NCBI GenBank assembly: GCA_039962225.1
Contig: JAMPKV010000010.1
Coordinates: 62,001 to 126,000, forward strand
DNA length: 64,000 nucleotides
Direction of reading: 5' to 3'
Source: Microcoleus sp. AS-A8
Lineage (GTDB): Bacteria; Cyanobacteriota; Cyanobacteriia; Cyanobacteriales; Coleofasciculaceae
In this document: piece by piece, positions 1 to 8,693 of the stretch
Layout: the number at the start of each line of letters is the position of its first letter
Numbering within the stretch: the stretch's first letter is position 1
Translations under genes and position numbers: made by a program
Notes under the pieces: generated by a model
Seen by the model: only the letters and a program-made list of their open reading frames with translations
What the model was told of the DNA's origin: nothing
The model's database searches: none

Positions 1-797
1 ACAGCACCGGGTTTTCCCTGGCGCACATATTGAGCCATATCAGCTGCGGCGACTGGCTGTGGTTGAAGACTTGCCAGCGAGGTTAAGATGCTGGCAGCAC
101 TGCGAAATAGGAAGCGTTTACCCTGTGCAGCAGCGGTTAAAATATCGGCTGCAAACTGGTCCAAATCGGTTTGAGTCTCCCCATCGACAACACAACATTG
201 ATTAGAAGTGAGATTCTGGAGGCGCTCTAAGCTCCCCTTGCGGATATCTTCTAGCAAAAATCGCTCAACAGCCACAGCCTTAATAAGACCTTTAGTTTTC
301 TCTTCTACATAATCCGGTAAATAGCTGTGGTGATAGCCAAAAACGGAGTCTTTGGCAAACTCGGTTTCATGCACGGGGGTGGGGACGCCATCAATGATCA
401 GGTAATGGATGCTTTCACGGGTGACTCGCCCTCCTTCAAAGAAGGCAGGGACTAAGAAATGAGCGTCAAACGGCCCGACTTGTTCGGCAATCACATCGGT
501 TTCTACGGGATAATGCCCCCGCAGTGTAGAGTCTGAGCGACTGACAACCAGGAAATCTCCTATTTTTTCCGCATCTAAGGCAATTTTCAGGTTCTGGCAG
601 ACTTCTCTCGTCACATCTGCGGCTTGCTCTGGGGTGAGTGCTCTGGTGTTGGTGAGGACAAATAAGATAGGTGAGTCATCCCTAAGTCCCAGTTGTAACG
701 TTTCGACATCCCAGCGCATCAGCAGCAGGCAACTGTGGACGGTTTGGGAACCGGTGGGGTCATCATCCAGAACAATAATTTTAGGGTTTGTGGTCAT
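1..797 (-). CDS. Four-carbon acid sugar kinase family protein (DUF1537), partial
   Basis: The reading frame opens with ATG at 795-797 and runs off the left edge of the window, so only about 265 N-terminal residues are present. The start reads MTTNPKIIVLDDDPTGSQTV, the conserved N-terminal DDDPTGxQ motif of the OtnK/DUF1537 family. Further on there are LFVLTNTRAL, SRSDSTLRGHYP and VPAFFEGGR, all typical of this family. Members are ATP-dependent cytosolic kinases acting on four-carbon sugar acids such as threonate or erythronate. The substrate here cannot be inferred, because the C-terminal nucleotide-binding domain lies outside the window and no partner dehydrogenase or aldolase is visible. 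No strong Shine-Dalgarno sequence precedes the ATG, but the family motif sits directly after it, which supports this start. Confidence 0.85.
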   Translation of the reverse strand, partial: MTTNPKIIVLDDDPTGSQTVHSCLLLMRWDVETLQLGLRDDSPILFVLTNTRALTPEQAADVTREVCQNLKIALDAEKIGDFLVVSRSDSTLRGHYPVETDVIAEQVGPFDAHFLVPAFFEGGRVTRESIHYLIIDGVPTPVHETEFAKDSVFGYHHSYLPDYVEEKTKGLIKAVAVERFLLEDIRKGSLERLQNLTSNQCCVVDGETQTDLDQFAADILTAAAQGKRFLFRSAASILTSLASLQPQPVAAADMAQYVRQGKPGA

Positions 798-1534
798 TTT
801 TTATAGAAGAGTGAGTAAGAATTTCAATCCCTTGACTTGGATTTGGGCGATGTAAGGATACTGTAGGCGAATGGGTAAGGGGTTGACCCCTCCCCCAACC
901 CCTCCCCGCAACGGGGAGGGGAGTTAGATTTATTTCCCCGTTAACGGGGGGTAAAAGATACTGGTGAATTGGGAGGGATTAAGCCCTGATTGATTCCCCT
1001 GTCGGTTGACAGTTTATCAGTTCACTGACGCGCTAGGAGAAAATCGAAACAAGTAGTAAAAAATACTTACCTACAATTAATTTATTTAGTAAATGGACTT
1101 CTTCCTGGTACAAAACTTCCTGGGCGAGAGTACTGAAGCCGAAGCAGGGTTAATTGACCACATGGGCGACCCCAGATTTCGGGGGGTTTATACTAAATCT
1201 GGGTTGGCTATCCCCTTTTTTAAACGAACCACAGAGGCGCAGAGTTCCCAGAGGAGAGAATAAAGAGAGAAATGGGTTATGGATGCGGATTTGGTATTAG
1301 TTTTTGTTCGCTATCTTCAGTCGCTCGCAAATTTTCCGGCACGAGTGCGATCGCTCTAAATCATGTATCTTCTTCAGTCAACGTTGCGGGTGGTTTACAC
1401 CGATGAAGCGAAATTTAATTTGTATGCGGACATATTTTTCCACAGTAAAAAATATTACCAAAAAAAGACGAAAAAGTCAAACGATCGCCCTCTCATGACA
1501 CAGCGGATTAATGAGAAACAATAAAATAAAAGCT
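798..1534. other. Intergenic region with palindromes, no convincing gene
   Basis: Starts of the flanking genes and ends do not reach into these 737 bases. Short reading frames occur, for example at 1304-1498 on the plus strand, but their proteins look random and none has a convincing ribosome-binding site. The stretch holds two GC-rich palindromes at 899-949 and a C-A-C-A-G-A-G-rich tract near 1230-1265 of a type scattered through cyanobacterial intergenic DNA. Confidence 0.6.
899..949. repeat. Two adjacent GC-rich hairpins
   Basis: CCCCTCCCC (899-907) and GGGGAGGGG (913-921) form a perfect 9-bp stem with a 5-base loop. Fifteen bases later CCCCGTTAACGGGG (936-949) is a perfect 14-bp palindrome. 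There is no T-tract directly after either one on the plus strand, so they resemble interspersed cyanobacterial palindromes more than a terminator. Confidence 0.6.
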
Positions 1535-2197
1535 TCAACGTTTATTCTGTAATTTCGCCATCTCTTCTTGAACACCAGTCGCAATCTGCAACGCTTCATT
1601 AAGCAGACGCCCATACTCACTGGCTCGGTCATTCACTTGCAGAGTTTGCACCGTTCTTAAATTCGTTGCCAACAGTTCAGGGTTACTAATCAGAAATGTC
1701 CGATTTTCTCGCAGAATCTTCTCTGCTCTCAAAGCTGTCACCAAATCTTCTTTCACTAGCGTCAGGGCTTCAATGACTTTGTGGCGTTCACTTAAAATTT
1801 TGGTGGTTCCAGCCGCCTCTAACTGATCGTTAATATGTATGGCTTTAATCACAGCATTGTATCGATCTACTTCATCCAACAAGGAGCATAGAGTCATCGG
1901 ACTGTTGCGTTTTAACCAGAACCACCGCACCGCTACAATCACAATCGGCACAACAATCAAAGTAATCAGGGTGGCAATAAGTGAAGAACCGATGAAAGGC
2001 AGAATCACAAACACATGCAGCAAGCCAACGATAATTGGCATCAAAGCGAGACTCAGCAAAACTTCTTGAAATAAGAAATGGAATCGCTCTTTTGAATTGT
2101 GGAGGATTGTGGGTCTAAACACCTCCGTTGGGTCAACACCTGTCAGGTGTCTGAGTTCTCCGGGTGAAATTTCCAAGCCCTGCAAATCCGGTTGCAC
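1535..2197 (-). CDS. Uncharacterised membrane protein, paralogue of the next gene
   Basis: I do not recognise the family. The protein opens with VQPDLQGLEISPGELRHLTG. It has a VFRPT motif near residue 30 and then two strongly hydrophobic segments about 20 residues long (roughly residues 45-95). A long hydrophilic, probably helical, C-terminal part contains VNDRASEYGRLLNEALQI and ends in a short coiled-coil-like tail. The same architecture and many of the same residues recur in the upstream gene 2243-2887, so the two are tandem duplicates. The open frame extends to a TTG at 2224. GTG at 2197 is preferred because AAGGAG lies 11-12 bases upstream and the paralogue begins at the equivalent position. 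Topology suggests an inner-membrane protein with a large cytoplasmic helical domain; its function is unknown. Confidence 0.65.
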   Translation of the reverse strand: MQPDLQGLEISPGELRHLTGVDPTEVFRPTILHNSKERFHFLFQEVLLSLALMPIIVGLLHVFVILPFIGSSLIATLITLIVVPIVIVAVRWFWLKRNSPMTLCSLLDEVDRYNAVIKAIHINDQLEAAGTTKILSERHKVIEALTLVKEDLVTALRAEKILRENRTFLISNPELLATNLRTVQTLQVNDRASEYGRLLNEALQIATGVQEEMAKLQNKR

Positions 2198-2242
2198 AGA
2201 ACGCGTTGCTCCTTTTAGAGTCAATCAATACAGTTTTATCCT

Positions 2243-2887
2243 CTAAAAGTGATGATCTTGTAATTTTCTCACTTCTTGTTGGACATCCACAACAATTTGT
2301 AAGGCTTCATTCAAAAAGCGTCCATACTCACCCGCTTGGTCATTCACTTGCAGGGACGTTAATGCCGTTAGATTCGTTTCAAATAGCTCGTAATTCAATT
2401 GAATAAATTTTTGGTTTTTCCGGAGAATTCGTTCCGTTTTTAAGGCGCGAATGATATCTTCTCTGGCTAGCCTCAGCGCGTGAATCACTTTCTCTCGGTT
2501 TTGCAAGCCCACACCCAGATTGCCAACGGCTTCTATTTGGTCATTGAGGTCAATCGCTTTAATCACAGAATTAAATCGCTTTACATCTTCAAACATCCTG
2601 GCAAGATTCCGGTTTCTATAGCTGAAACGAATCTTTCTCAAATCATCTAAGACTAAAACAATAGACGCAATGAGATCAATGACAATAAGTGACACCATCT
2701 GAGCCGGAAAAAACACACTGAGAACTAAACCACTCAAACAAATCAAAACAATGACGAGGGAAGTTTTGCCCAGCTCAGAGATAAATTTTCTGAGCGTCGG
2801 GGGTCTAAACACAGCATCAATGCTGACACCGCTACAGTGTTTGATCTCTCCCTTGGTAATTTCCAATCCTTGTAAATCAGTTTGCAT
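2243..2887 (-). CDS. Uncharacterised membrane protein, paralogue of the preceding gene
   Basis: This protein begins MQTDLQGLEITKGEIKHCSG, continues with VFRPPT, and then has two hydrophobic segments (about residues 45-90) followed by a charged helical region. Shared blocks with the neighbour at 1535-2197 include DLQGLEI, NDQIEAVG versus NDQLEAAG, ERILRKN versus EKILREN, and SLQVNDQAGEYGRFLNEALQ. ATG at 2887 is chosen over an in-frame TTG at 2911, because the conserved paralogue core begins exactly there. Stop and next start are about 45 bases apart, so the pair is probably co-transcribed. The two copies are diverged (not a recent duplication). No enzymatic motif is visible. A membrane-anchored helical scaffold or sensor is possible but unsupported. 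Confidence 0.65.
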   Translation of the reverse strand: MQTDLQGLEITKGEIKHCSGVSIDAVFRPPTLRKFISELGKTSLVIVLICLSGLVLSVFFPAQMVSLIVIDLIASIVLVLDDLRKIRFSYRNRNLARMFEDVKRFNSVIKAIDLNDQIEAVGNLGVGLQNREKVIHALRLAREDIIRALKTERILRKNQKFIQLNYELFETNLTALTSLQVNDQAGEYGRFLNEALQIVVDVQQEVRKLQDHHF

Positions 2888-3289
2888 TGGGGGGCGGTGC
2901 GATCGCGACAACTCGGTTGGGAAAACGGGTTCGTGTTCTTTGCAGTAGAATCTCCTGACTGCACAGTCTGCCGCTTGAGCTTATCACTCTAGCTACGTCG
3001 TGAGTCTCATGGTTTCCACAAGGTCTAGGAGCGATAGGGGCCATCACTTCTACCCTGTAGGTTACTTGTTCACTCGCTGTTGCTGAACACTGTAGCCTCT
3101 TCATTCCCTTAAGCTAAGGTCAGATCCCTTCAGAAATGAACTACCCATCAGCGTAAATGCAATAAACGACTTGTTGTGCATTGTCACCCTTGAGATGGAT
3201 GTAAACCAGGCAGACTGATCATATCCAGCTTAACTAATCCTTAGCCTAGGTGTTTGACAAAGCCTGTGAGCTGCGATCGCTATTTTTTG

Positions 3290-3295
3290 TATAAT
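3290..3295 (+). promoter_or_regulatory. Consensus -10 hexamer TATAAT
   Basis: A perfect TATAAT lies in an otherwise non-coding region. A perfect TTGACA is 30 bases upstream (3254-3259), which is too far for a normal SigA promoter, and no good -35 box is present at 17 bases. It is a plausible promoter for the possible short transcript that ends at the terminator 3407-3441. Confidence 0.4.
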
Positions 3296-3301
3296 ACTAA
3301 A

Positions 3302-3441
3302 AGTCTATCGATAAACCGGAATATTCTAATTTGAAGATTTGCTCGAAGAAGAATCGCAGATGTTAGCGTTGGTATAAGTCTTTTCAGTTGTTGGGATAGT
3401 TGGCTGGCGGCGTGCCTTGACAAGAGGCCGCCGCTTTTTTT
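3302..3441 (+). ncRNA. Candidate small RNA between diverging gene blocks
   Basis: About 140 bases run from a consensus TATAAT (3290-3295) to a strong intrinsic terminator (3407-3441) on the plus strand. Only minus-strand genes flank the interval (2243-2887 and 3478-4143), so the terminator cannot belong to a known gene. No open frame with a ribosome-binding site fills it. I could not match it to 6S, Yfr1, Yfr2 or tmRNA by their characteristic motifs. The 5' end is inferred only from the -10 box. Confidence 0.35.
3407..3441 (+). terminator. Rho-independent terminator, plus strand
   Basis: GCGGCG-T-GCC (3407-3416) pairs with GGC-CGCCGC (3426-3434) to give nine base pairs with one bulged T and a 9-base loop. 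Seven T residues follow immediately (3435-3441). Confidence 0.65.
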
Positions 3442-3477
3442 GTGGGGAAGGGCAAATTTGGCAGTGATGAAACACGA

Positions 3478-4143
3478 TCAAATTTCATAGTGCCAGAACG
3501 GCTGCTTTTCTTGGAGAACAATCCGTTTACGAGAGAGGCGCTCAATGATTCCCTGCTTTTCAAAGTCATTGAGGAGCCGTGTCACTGTAACTCTGGTCGT
3601 CCCAATGATTTCCGAAATTTCTTGATGAGTTAAGTGCAGATCGATCAGTTGTCCTTGCTCAACTTGTTGACCAAATTTTCTCGCGAGCCAACTTAACAAT
3701 CGAAGCAGCGAAACGTCAATCGAACGATGATGAAGAATTTCTAAAAACTCGTGATATTGCTGAATATGCTGGATCAGGACTTCATTGACGAGGTACCACT
3801 GATCGAGAGGGACGCGAATGACCTCTACAGGCGTGAGACATTCCATTTGAAACGGATCTGCCTTTGATAGCACCCGACCAACCACATCTCCTTTGCCCCA
3901 TACTCCCAGCGTGACCGACGTTCCGTCTTCCAGCAGGGTCAAGGTGCGAACCGCGCCGGTTTCAATTTGCCACAGAGAATCTCGGCTGGTAGGAAGTACA
4001 GAGCGACGTGCAAATTGACTTCGTTTGATGTCAACAGAGTCAGTTGATAACAGCGAAAAAGCAGCCATTTCACTCATCCTCATTGTGAAACATCTTTGAC
4101 CGCATCTAGTGCCTACGGTTACCAAAGAGGGGGTAAAAGGCAT
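3478..4143 (-). CDS. Crp/Fnr family transcriptional regulator
   Basis: A cyclic-nucleotide-binding-type beta-roll occupies roughly residues 45-145, with blocks such as IETGAVRTLTLLEDGTSVTL and VWGKGDVVG. A C-terminal winged helix-turn-helix follows, with the recognition region LTHQEISEIIGTTRVTVTRL near residues 168-187. This is the architecture of Crp, Fnr and NtcA proteins, which bind promoter DNA as dimers. The phosphate-binding-cassette residues of true cAMP receptors (an RxS-type motif) are not evident, so the ligand is unknown. The open frame begins at ATG 4143, with AGAGG about 11 bases upstream. Homology clearly starts only around residue 25, and internal ATGs at 4083 and 4077 are alternatives. 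The gene stands alone and faces away from the PhnD-like gene; regulation of that neighbour is possible but not shown. Confidence 0.85.
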   Translation of the reverse strand: MPFTPSLVTVGTRCGQRCFTMRMSEMAAFSLLSTDSVDIKRSQFARRSVLPTSRDSLWQIETGAVRTLTLLEDGTSVTLGVWGKGDVVGRVLSKADPFQMECLTPVEVIRVPLDQWYLVNEVLIQHIQQYHEFLEILHHRSIDVSLLRLLSWLARKFGQQVEQGQLIDLHLTHQEISEIIGTTRVTVTRLLNDFEKQGIIERLSRKRIVLQEKQPFWHYEI

Positions 4144-4278
4144 TTTAACAGTAAACCTCTGTATTCCGATAGATAAACTGTAGTTTTTACTTTAACAAAA
4201 CTAGACCGAGCTGGAGTATTTATCAATGCCTAAGTTTCACAGTTTAGGATGGGAAGGACATGAATCAGCCACTTCCTG

Positions 4279-5091
4279 ATGAGCCAACCCAACCCACTCC
4301 GATTAGTCTCTTACCTCGCTCCCAATATGTTTGGGTTTTATGAGGCCGTTGGGGCATCCTTGAGTAAGGTATTAGGGATAGAAACACAAGTGGTGCAGAG
4401 TCAGTATGACCCGCTAGAAGACCCGATGATGCTAGAGGATCGGCTGGATATAGCTTTTATCTGTGGCTTGCCCTTCGCACGGCGTCATCGAGTCATTTCC
4501 AGTCAACTCCAAGCGTTAGTTGCGCCCGTGATGCAAGCGAGTCGCTATGAAAATCGCCCGATTTACTTCTCTGATATCATTGTTAACGCCCAAAGCCACC
4601 TTCAACGTTTTGCTGACTTAGCGGGTAAAACTTGGTGCTACAACGATCCCGGATCGAACAGCGGTTACAACCTGATGCGACAACGGCTGATTCAGGGGGG
4701 TTACCCCAGTCGCTTTTTCGGTCAGGTGATGCCATCCGGCTCCCATCAGCGTTCCATCCGATGGGTAGTTGAGGGACAGGCGGATTGTTCGGCGATTGAT
4801 AGCACGGTGCTAGAGCAAGAATTGCGGGATTTTCCGGAATTTTCGCCGCATTTACGGGTGATTGAGTCGCTCGGCCCCTGCCCGATGCCACCCGTAGTGG
4901 CTGCACAACGGCTGGGTACAGATTTGATTAACGCCTTACGTTCGGCGTTGTGTGAACCGGATGCAGAACTGCAAGCGGCAATGAGGCGATCGCACATTCA
5001 GCAATACGTTCCTGTGCAGTGTGAAGATTACGAGGAACTGGCAACGATGTACGACGCGGCGGTAGAAGCAGGATTTGAAGCGATCGCTTAA
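4279..5091 (+). CDS. PhnD-like phosphate/phosphonate-type substrate-binding protein
   Basis: The 270-residue protein has the fold signature of PhnD/SsuA2-like binding proteins: a DPLEDPMMLEDRLDIAFICG block near residue 40, then LAGKTWCYNDPGSNSGYNLM, then VVEGQADCSAIDSTVLEQEL. Family members bind oxyanions such as phosphonate, phosphite or phosphate for ABC uptake, or act as sensor domains. Two things are odd. There is no signal peptide or lipobox at the N terminus, and no permease or ATPase gene lies nearby. It may therefore act in the cytoplasm as a solitary sensor or a non-transport protein (inference). The start ATG sits just after a second possible ATG in another frame. The gene is read divergently from the Crp/Fnr regulator. 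Confidence 0.8.
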   Translation: MSQPNPLRLVSYLAPNMFGFYEAVGASLSKVLGIETQVVQSQYDPLEDPMMLEDRLDIAFICGLPFARRHRVISSQLQALVAPVMQASRYENRPIYFSDIIVNAQSHLQRFADLAGKTWCYNDPGSNSGYNLMRQRLIQGGYPSRFFGQVMPSGSHQRSIRWVVEGQADCSAIDSTVLEQELRDFPEFSPHLRVIESLGPCPMPPVVAAQRLGTDLINALRSALCEPDAELQAAMRRSHIQQYVPVQCEDYEELATMYDAAVEAGFEAIA

Positions 5092-5096
5092 TGGAT

Positions 5097-6581
5097 TTAA
5101 GCACTGAGATGTCCGACCACCTCAACCAGTTTGGCGTAAGTTTGAGCCAAGGCTGAGCCTTTGGACTGACATAAGTCTTCAATCCATTGCGTGGCTTGAT
5201 TCGGCTTGATTGTCATTCTCGACTTTGCCGTCAGCTTCCCCGTGGGATATTTGATCAGTCCCTGAGGTTGGGGACTGGATGTTACAGTTGGTTCACTCTG
5301 AAGCAAAGGAATGTAACGACGGGAGGCAAAACGCTTTTCTAACAGCTTAATTGCTTCATGGTTTTGATTGGCACGCAACCAAGCATCGAGATAAATTTGT
5401 TCAAATAAATCGTGTTGGGCATGACTACCCCCAATAGTGTGTAGGCGACCCAAGATTGGGCCAAGTTCAGCAATGGCTCTTTCCCATTTTCCTTGAGCAT
5501 GAGCCGCCATTCCTCGTGCGGCGGGTACAGCAACCTCATTCCACGCCCGTTGTACAGAAGAGTCAGCCGTTTTGGCATACGCTTGCATACTCAAAAGCAT
5601 CTCAGTCACTTGCTGCGCGTGACCGGCTTTAGATAGAGCGTAAATGTAATGCAAATCTTGGAAGGGTAAGGCGTGTTCGTGAATTCGTGCCGTGAGATGA
5701 GGGGCAAGTTCCTGCCATCTGTTGCCCACATCAACGCCTCTTAATTCCAAGCGCAACAGCAGGGAAATCGCGCCAATTGGGTCTTTGGATGAATCTTTCC
5801 CAGCCCGACCCCAGACGTGAGTGTCATAGAGCGATAGTACTTTCTGAAACTGTTGCTTTTCTAAATAATAGAGAGCGATGTGCCACCAATTATGGGTGTA
5901 GAGCATGGAATTGCAGTTTTCCCAGGTATCACAGAGGCTTTCCATCCACACAATGCCTTCTTCCAGTCTCCCCTGCATTTCCAGCACATGGGCAACCGCA
6001 TGGTGTGCCCAAGGGTCATTCCGGTTCATTTCGGTTGCCAGTTGTCCCATTCCTTCCGCCTCGTCGAAGCGGTGGCACTGTTCTAAACCGAAGGCAATCA
6101 TGCCGTATAGGTAGTGATTTTCCCGGTTAGCGGGTAAAACTTTTTCGGCAATCGAGAGGAGTGCTTCTGGATTCCCCTGATAGAAGTAGTGGTATTGACC
6201 CATTTGCACTGCCACAATATCACGGGGAAACTTTTGGGTGAGGACTTCGAGGTAGGCAATGGATTTATCAATTGCACCGGCTGCCCAAGCTTCCACCGCC
6301 GAGATGTAAAGCTGTTCCCGCTCCGTGGCTTTGTTTCTATACTGTTTAGCGGCTTGGAGATAAGGCAAGGCTTGACGACGTGACTCCCCTGTTTCGTGGG
6401 AGAGGTACAACGCAGCGGCATGGGCGTTGGCGATCGCACATTCGGGATCGGACTCTATTCCTTTAAAAATAGCCACGGCGTCCTTACCATAGGCCAGTGC
6501 CTGGTCAGTATAGCGATTAATAGCCGCAATGGTTTCGGGCGAATCTGTAGTAACGTCTAATCCTTGAGAATCTTGTAACAT
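5097..6581 (-). CDS. Tetratricopeptide repeat protein, TTC38 family
   Basis: The protein is almost entirely alpha-helical, with degenerate TPR-like repeats. It carries the signature blocks of the TTC38 family: MNRNDPWAHHAVAHVLEMQG near residue 190 and THNWWHIALYYLE near 235, both with conserved His and Trp. Such proteins occur in bacteria and animals; no biochemical role is firmly known, and the conserved His residues have led to suggestions of an enzyme-like core. The C-terminal 70 residues after LLQSEPTV look like an extra, less conserved tail. ATG at 6581 is preferred over a TTG at 6596, because GAGG lies about 9 bases upstream. The 3' end lies 5 bases from the stop of the convergent PhnD-like gene. 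Confidence 0.8.
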   Translation of the reverse strand: MLQDSQGLDVTTDSPETIAAINRYTDQALAYGKDAVAIFKGIESDPECAIANAHAAALYLSHETGESRRQALPYLQAAKQYRNKATEREQLYISAVEAWAAGAIDKSIAYLEVLTQKFPRDIVAVQMGQYHYFYQGNPEALLSIAEKVLPANRENHYLYGMIAFGLEQCHRFDEAEGMGQLATEMNRNDPWAHHAVAHVLEMQGRLEEGIVWMESLCDTWENCNSMLYTHNWWHIALYYLEKQQFQKVLSLYDTHVWGRAGKDSSKDPIGAISLLLRLELRGVDVGNRWQELAPHLTARIHEHALPFQDLHYIYALSKAGHAQQVTEMLLSMQAYAKTADSSVQRAWNEVAVPAARGMAAHAQGKWERAIAELGPILGRLHTIGGSHAQHDLFEQIYLDAWLRANQNHEAIKLLEKRFASRRYIPLLQSEPTVTSSPQPQGLIKYPTGKLTAKSRMTIKPNQATQWIEDLCQSKGSALAQTYAKLVEVVGHLSA

Positions 6582-7264
6582 TCCTGTGTCCCTCAATGGC
6601 CTTTTCTATACCCCACCGATTCCACCGAGGTCGCCCCTGTCGCAATCTACGATAAGTCGGTCGGAATACCGTAATTAAGAGAGTATCGCATAGCGATCAG
6701 TAGACTGCAAGAGATGGCTATTGGAGAAAAATTCATGTCATAACGAAGGTGGAAGTGGCGACTAAACCTACGTTCGACCATCGTCTCAAATTTTTATAGC
6801 CTGACAATATCTGTCTTTTATGCTGACCTAATGAGGAATTGATGTGTTGATTAGTTGGATGACTTTACTAACTCTTATATTCTCTGCATGTATAGTTTGT
6901 GAGAGCTTCAACTTGCCAGTTTCCACGGGACAAGGATTTCAGCTTTTTGTTACTCTCTGGTTAAGGGAATTGCTCTCAAGAAATACAGCTACATGTTCGG
7001 TAAGGGCGGGTTTTGTATTCAGGTTGTCGTTGTATGCACACAGTTAATTTCTCGCGATCGCCCCTACTTGACCCATGCTCATGGCTGCGTGCAGATCTCA
7101 TCACACAGATGGCGATCGCTCTGGCTCATGTCGGGGTTGTTTTTCAGGTAATCACTCACCCAACTACCACCGAGTTCCATGAGACTATCTAGATTTAAGA
7201 AGATAGCGAAGAGCAGGCAACAACCCAAATTACCTCTCATGGATGATTAAATAACATTAACTTT
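6582..7264. other. Intergenic region, nothing convincing
   Basis: These 683 bases between two well-defined genes carry only weak open frames. A GTG-started 67-codon frame at 6844-7047 has no good ribosome-binding site and an unconvincing protein. Several GCGATCGC (HIP1) sites are present. I see no tRNA, terminator or mobile element here. Confidence 0.5.
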
Positions 7265-8326
7265 ATGTCGCGATCGCCTAACTATACCGAGCAACCTTGG
7301 ACAGAAACCTACAGCGAGATTATTGATGTTCGCAGTGAAAGTGAGTTTGCCGAAGATCATATCCCCGGTGCCCTTAACCGACCTGTCCTGAATGATGCTG
7401 AACGTGCCAAAGTCGGCACACTCTATAAACAAGTCTGCGCTTTCGAGGCTCGCAAAGTCGGTGCCGCCCTCGTTGCCCAAAATATTGCTCGGCATCTGGA
7501 GAGCCATTTTGCTGCCAAAGCCAAAGACTACCATCCCCTCGTTTACTGCTGGCGTGGGGGTCAGCGTTCCAACAGTATGGCACTGGTCTTGAGTCAAATT
7601 GGTTGGCCTGTTACAGTCCTTCAAGGAGGATACAAAACTTACCGAACTTATGTGCGCGACCAACTAGAACAGTTACCACAACAATTGACTTACCACGTCT
7701 TATGTGGACTGACCGGTAATGGGAAAACCCATATCCTGCACCAGTTAGCCAAACGGGGCGTCCAAGTGCTGGATTTAGAGGATTTAGCCAATCATCGCGG
7801 TTCCCTCCTCGGTCAAGAGTGGGAAGGGAAGCTTTCACCTCAACCCTCGCAAAAATCTTTTGAATCGCAGCTAGTTCAAAAATTGCAAAGTTTTGATATG
7901 AGTAAACCCGTGTGGGTGGAAGCTGAAAGTAACAAAATTGGACAAGTTTATTTACCCCCATCCCTTTGGCAACACATGAAACAGGCGAACTGTGTTGAAA
8001 TTCAGTTACCGCAAGCCGCCAGAATCGAATGGCTGTTACAGCAATATCCGCACTTAATCACACATCCCGACCTGCTTAAACAAAAATTAAAGTGGCTAAA
8101 ATCTCGTTATGGTCGGGACAAAATCAACGAGTGGTATAACCTAATTGATGCGGGGAAGTGGCACACCTTAGTAGACGATTTGCTGACCTTTCATTATGAC
8201 CCCGCTTACATGCGATCGCTCGGTCAAAGCTATGTCCATATACAATGCCAGTTGCAGATACCTGATTTATCCCAGGCTAGTATTAACCGCTTGCTGGATA
8301 CTTTGAAGGCGTCAGTCCTAGAATGA
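7265..8326 (+). CDS. mnmH: tRNA 2-selenouridine (geranylthiouridine-dependent) synthase MnmH
   Basis: An N-terminal rhodanese domain (about residues 15-130) contains IIDVRSESEFAEDHIPGALN. Its active-site loop YCWRGGQRS has Cys-95 as the catalytic residue. A P-loop domain follows, with GLTGNGKT at residues 148-155. This two-domain layout and length (353 aa) define MnmH/SelU, which modifies the wobble uridine of tRNAs for Lys, Glu and Gln. The enzyme geranylates 2-thiouridine and replaces it with 2-selenouridine, using selenophosphate as donor. All key residues are present, so it is probably active. No selD gene is visible in the window. The gene is monocistronic as far as can be seen, with about 370 bases before the next gene. 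Confidence 0.93.
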   Translation: MSRSPNYTEQPWTETYSEIIDVRSESEFAEDHIPGALNRPVLNDAERAKVGTLYKQVCAFEARKVGAALVAQNIARHLESHFAAKAKDYHPLVYCWRGGQRSNSMALVLSQIGWPVTVLQGGYKTYRTYVRDQLEQLPQQLTYHVLCGLTGNGKTHILHQLAKRGVQVLDLEDLANHRGSLLGQEWEGKLSPQPSQKSFESQLVQKLQSFDMSKPVWVEAESNKIGQVYLPPSLWQHMKQANCVEIQLPQAARIEWLLQQYPHLITHPDLLKQKLKWLKSRYGRDKINEWYNLIDAGKWHTLVDDLLTFHYDPAYMRSLGQSYVHIQCQLQIPDLSQASINRLLDTLKASVLE

Positions 8327-8403
8327 ACAGGACATAATTAAACTATCTGCAAAAGGCTTATAGCGGTTTGCATTTAGATGAGGTACAAGGCTGACGGTTT
8401 TAA

Positions 8404-8438
8404 GGCAGAGGGCAGAGGGCAGAGGGCAAAGGGCAGAA
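8404..8438. repeat. Heptamer tandem repeat GGCAGAG x5
   Basis: Five consecutive 7-base units run GGCAGAG, GGCAGAG, GGCAGAG, GGCAAAG, GGCAGAA. They resemble the short tandemly repeated repetitive sequences known from filamentous cyanobacteria. A shorter array of the same unit is at 51507-51530. The repeat lies inside the 8327-8693 spacer, which otherwise holds only AT-rich DNA likely to include the promoter of the porin gene. Confidence 0.8.
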
Positions 8439-8693
8439 GTTAGATGTACTCCACCCAATCGAGAACCGCTATAAATTCCACTCTTTAGAGGGATTGACAA
8501 AACTAAAAAATATAATTTTAGTAACGTAGATAACACTAAAATTTTAAAAATTATACCGTTTGTATAACACAACTCTATTCATTAAATCGCTTGTGAGAAT
8601 ATAAGGATTAATATTTTTCAGAGTGTTTCTTAACTAATTTATCTGAGTTAGGAGCGCTTACTTAATTAATTTCAAGTTTAAACGAGAAAAAAA

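Noticed and set aside
899-949. Transcription terminator
   Set aside because: The stems are strong but no T-tract follows directly on either strand; treated as dispersed palindromes.
3254-3295. Complete SigA promoter from TTGACA and TATAAT
   Set aside because: The spacing is 30 bases instead of about 17, so the two boxes cannot act together as a normal promoter. Only the -10 box was listed.
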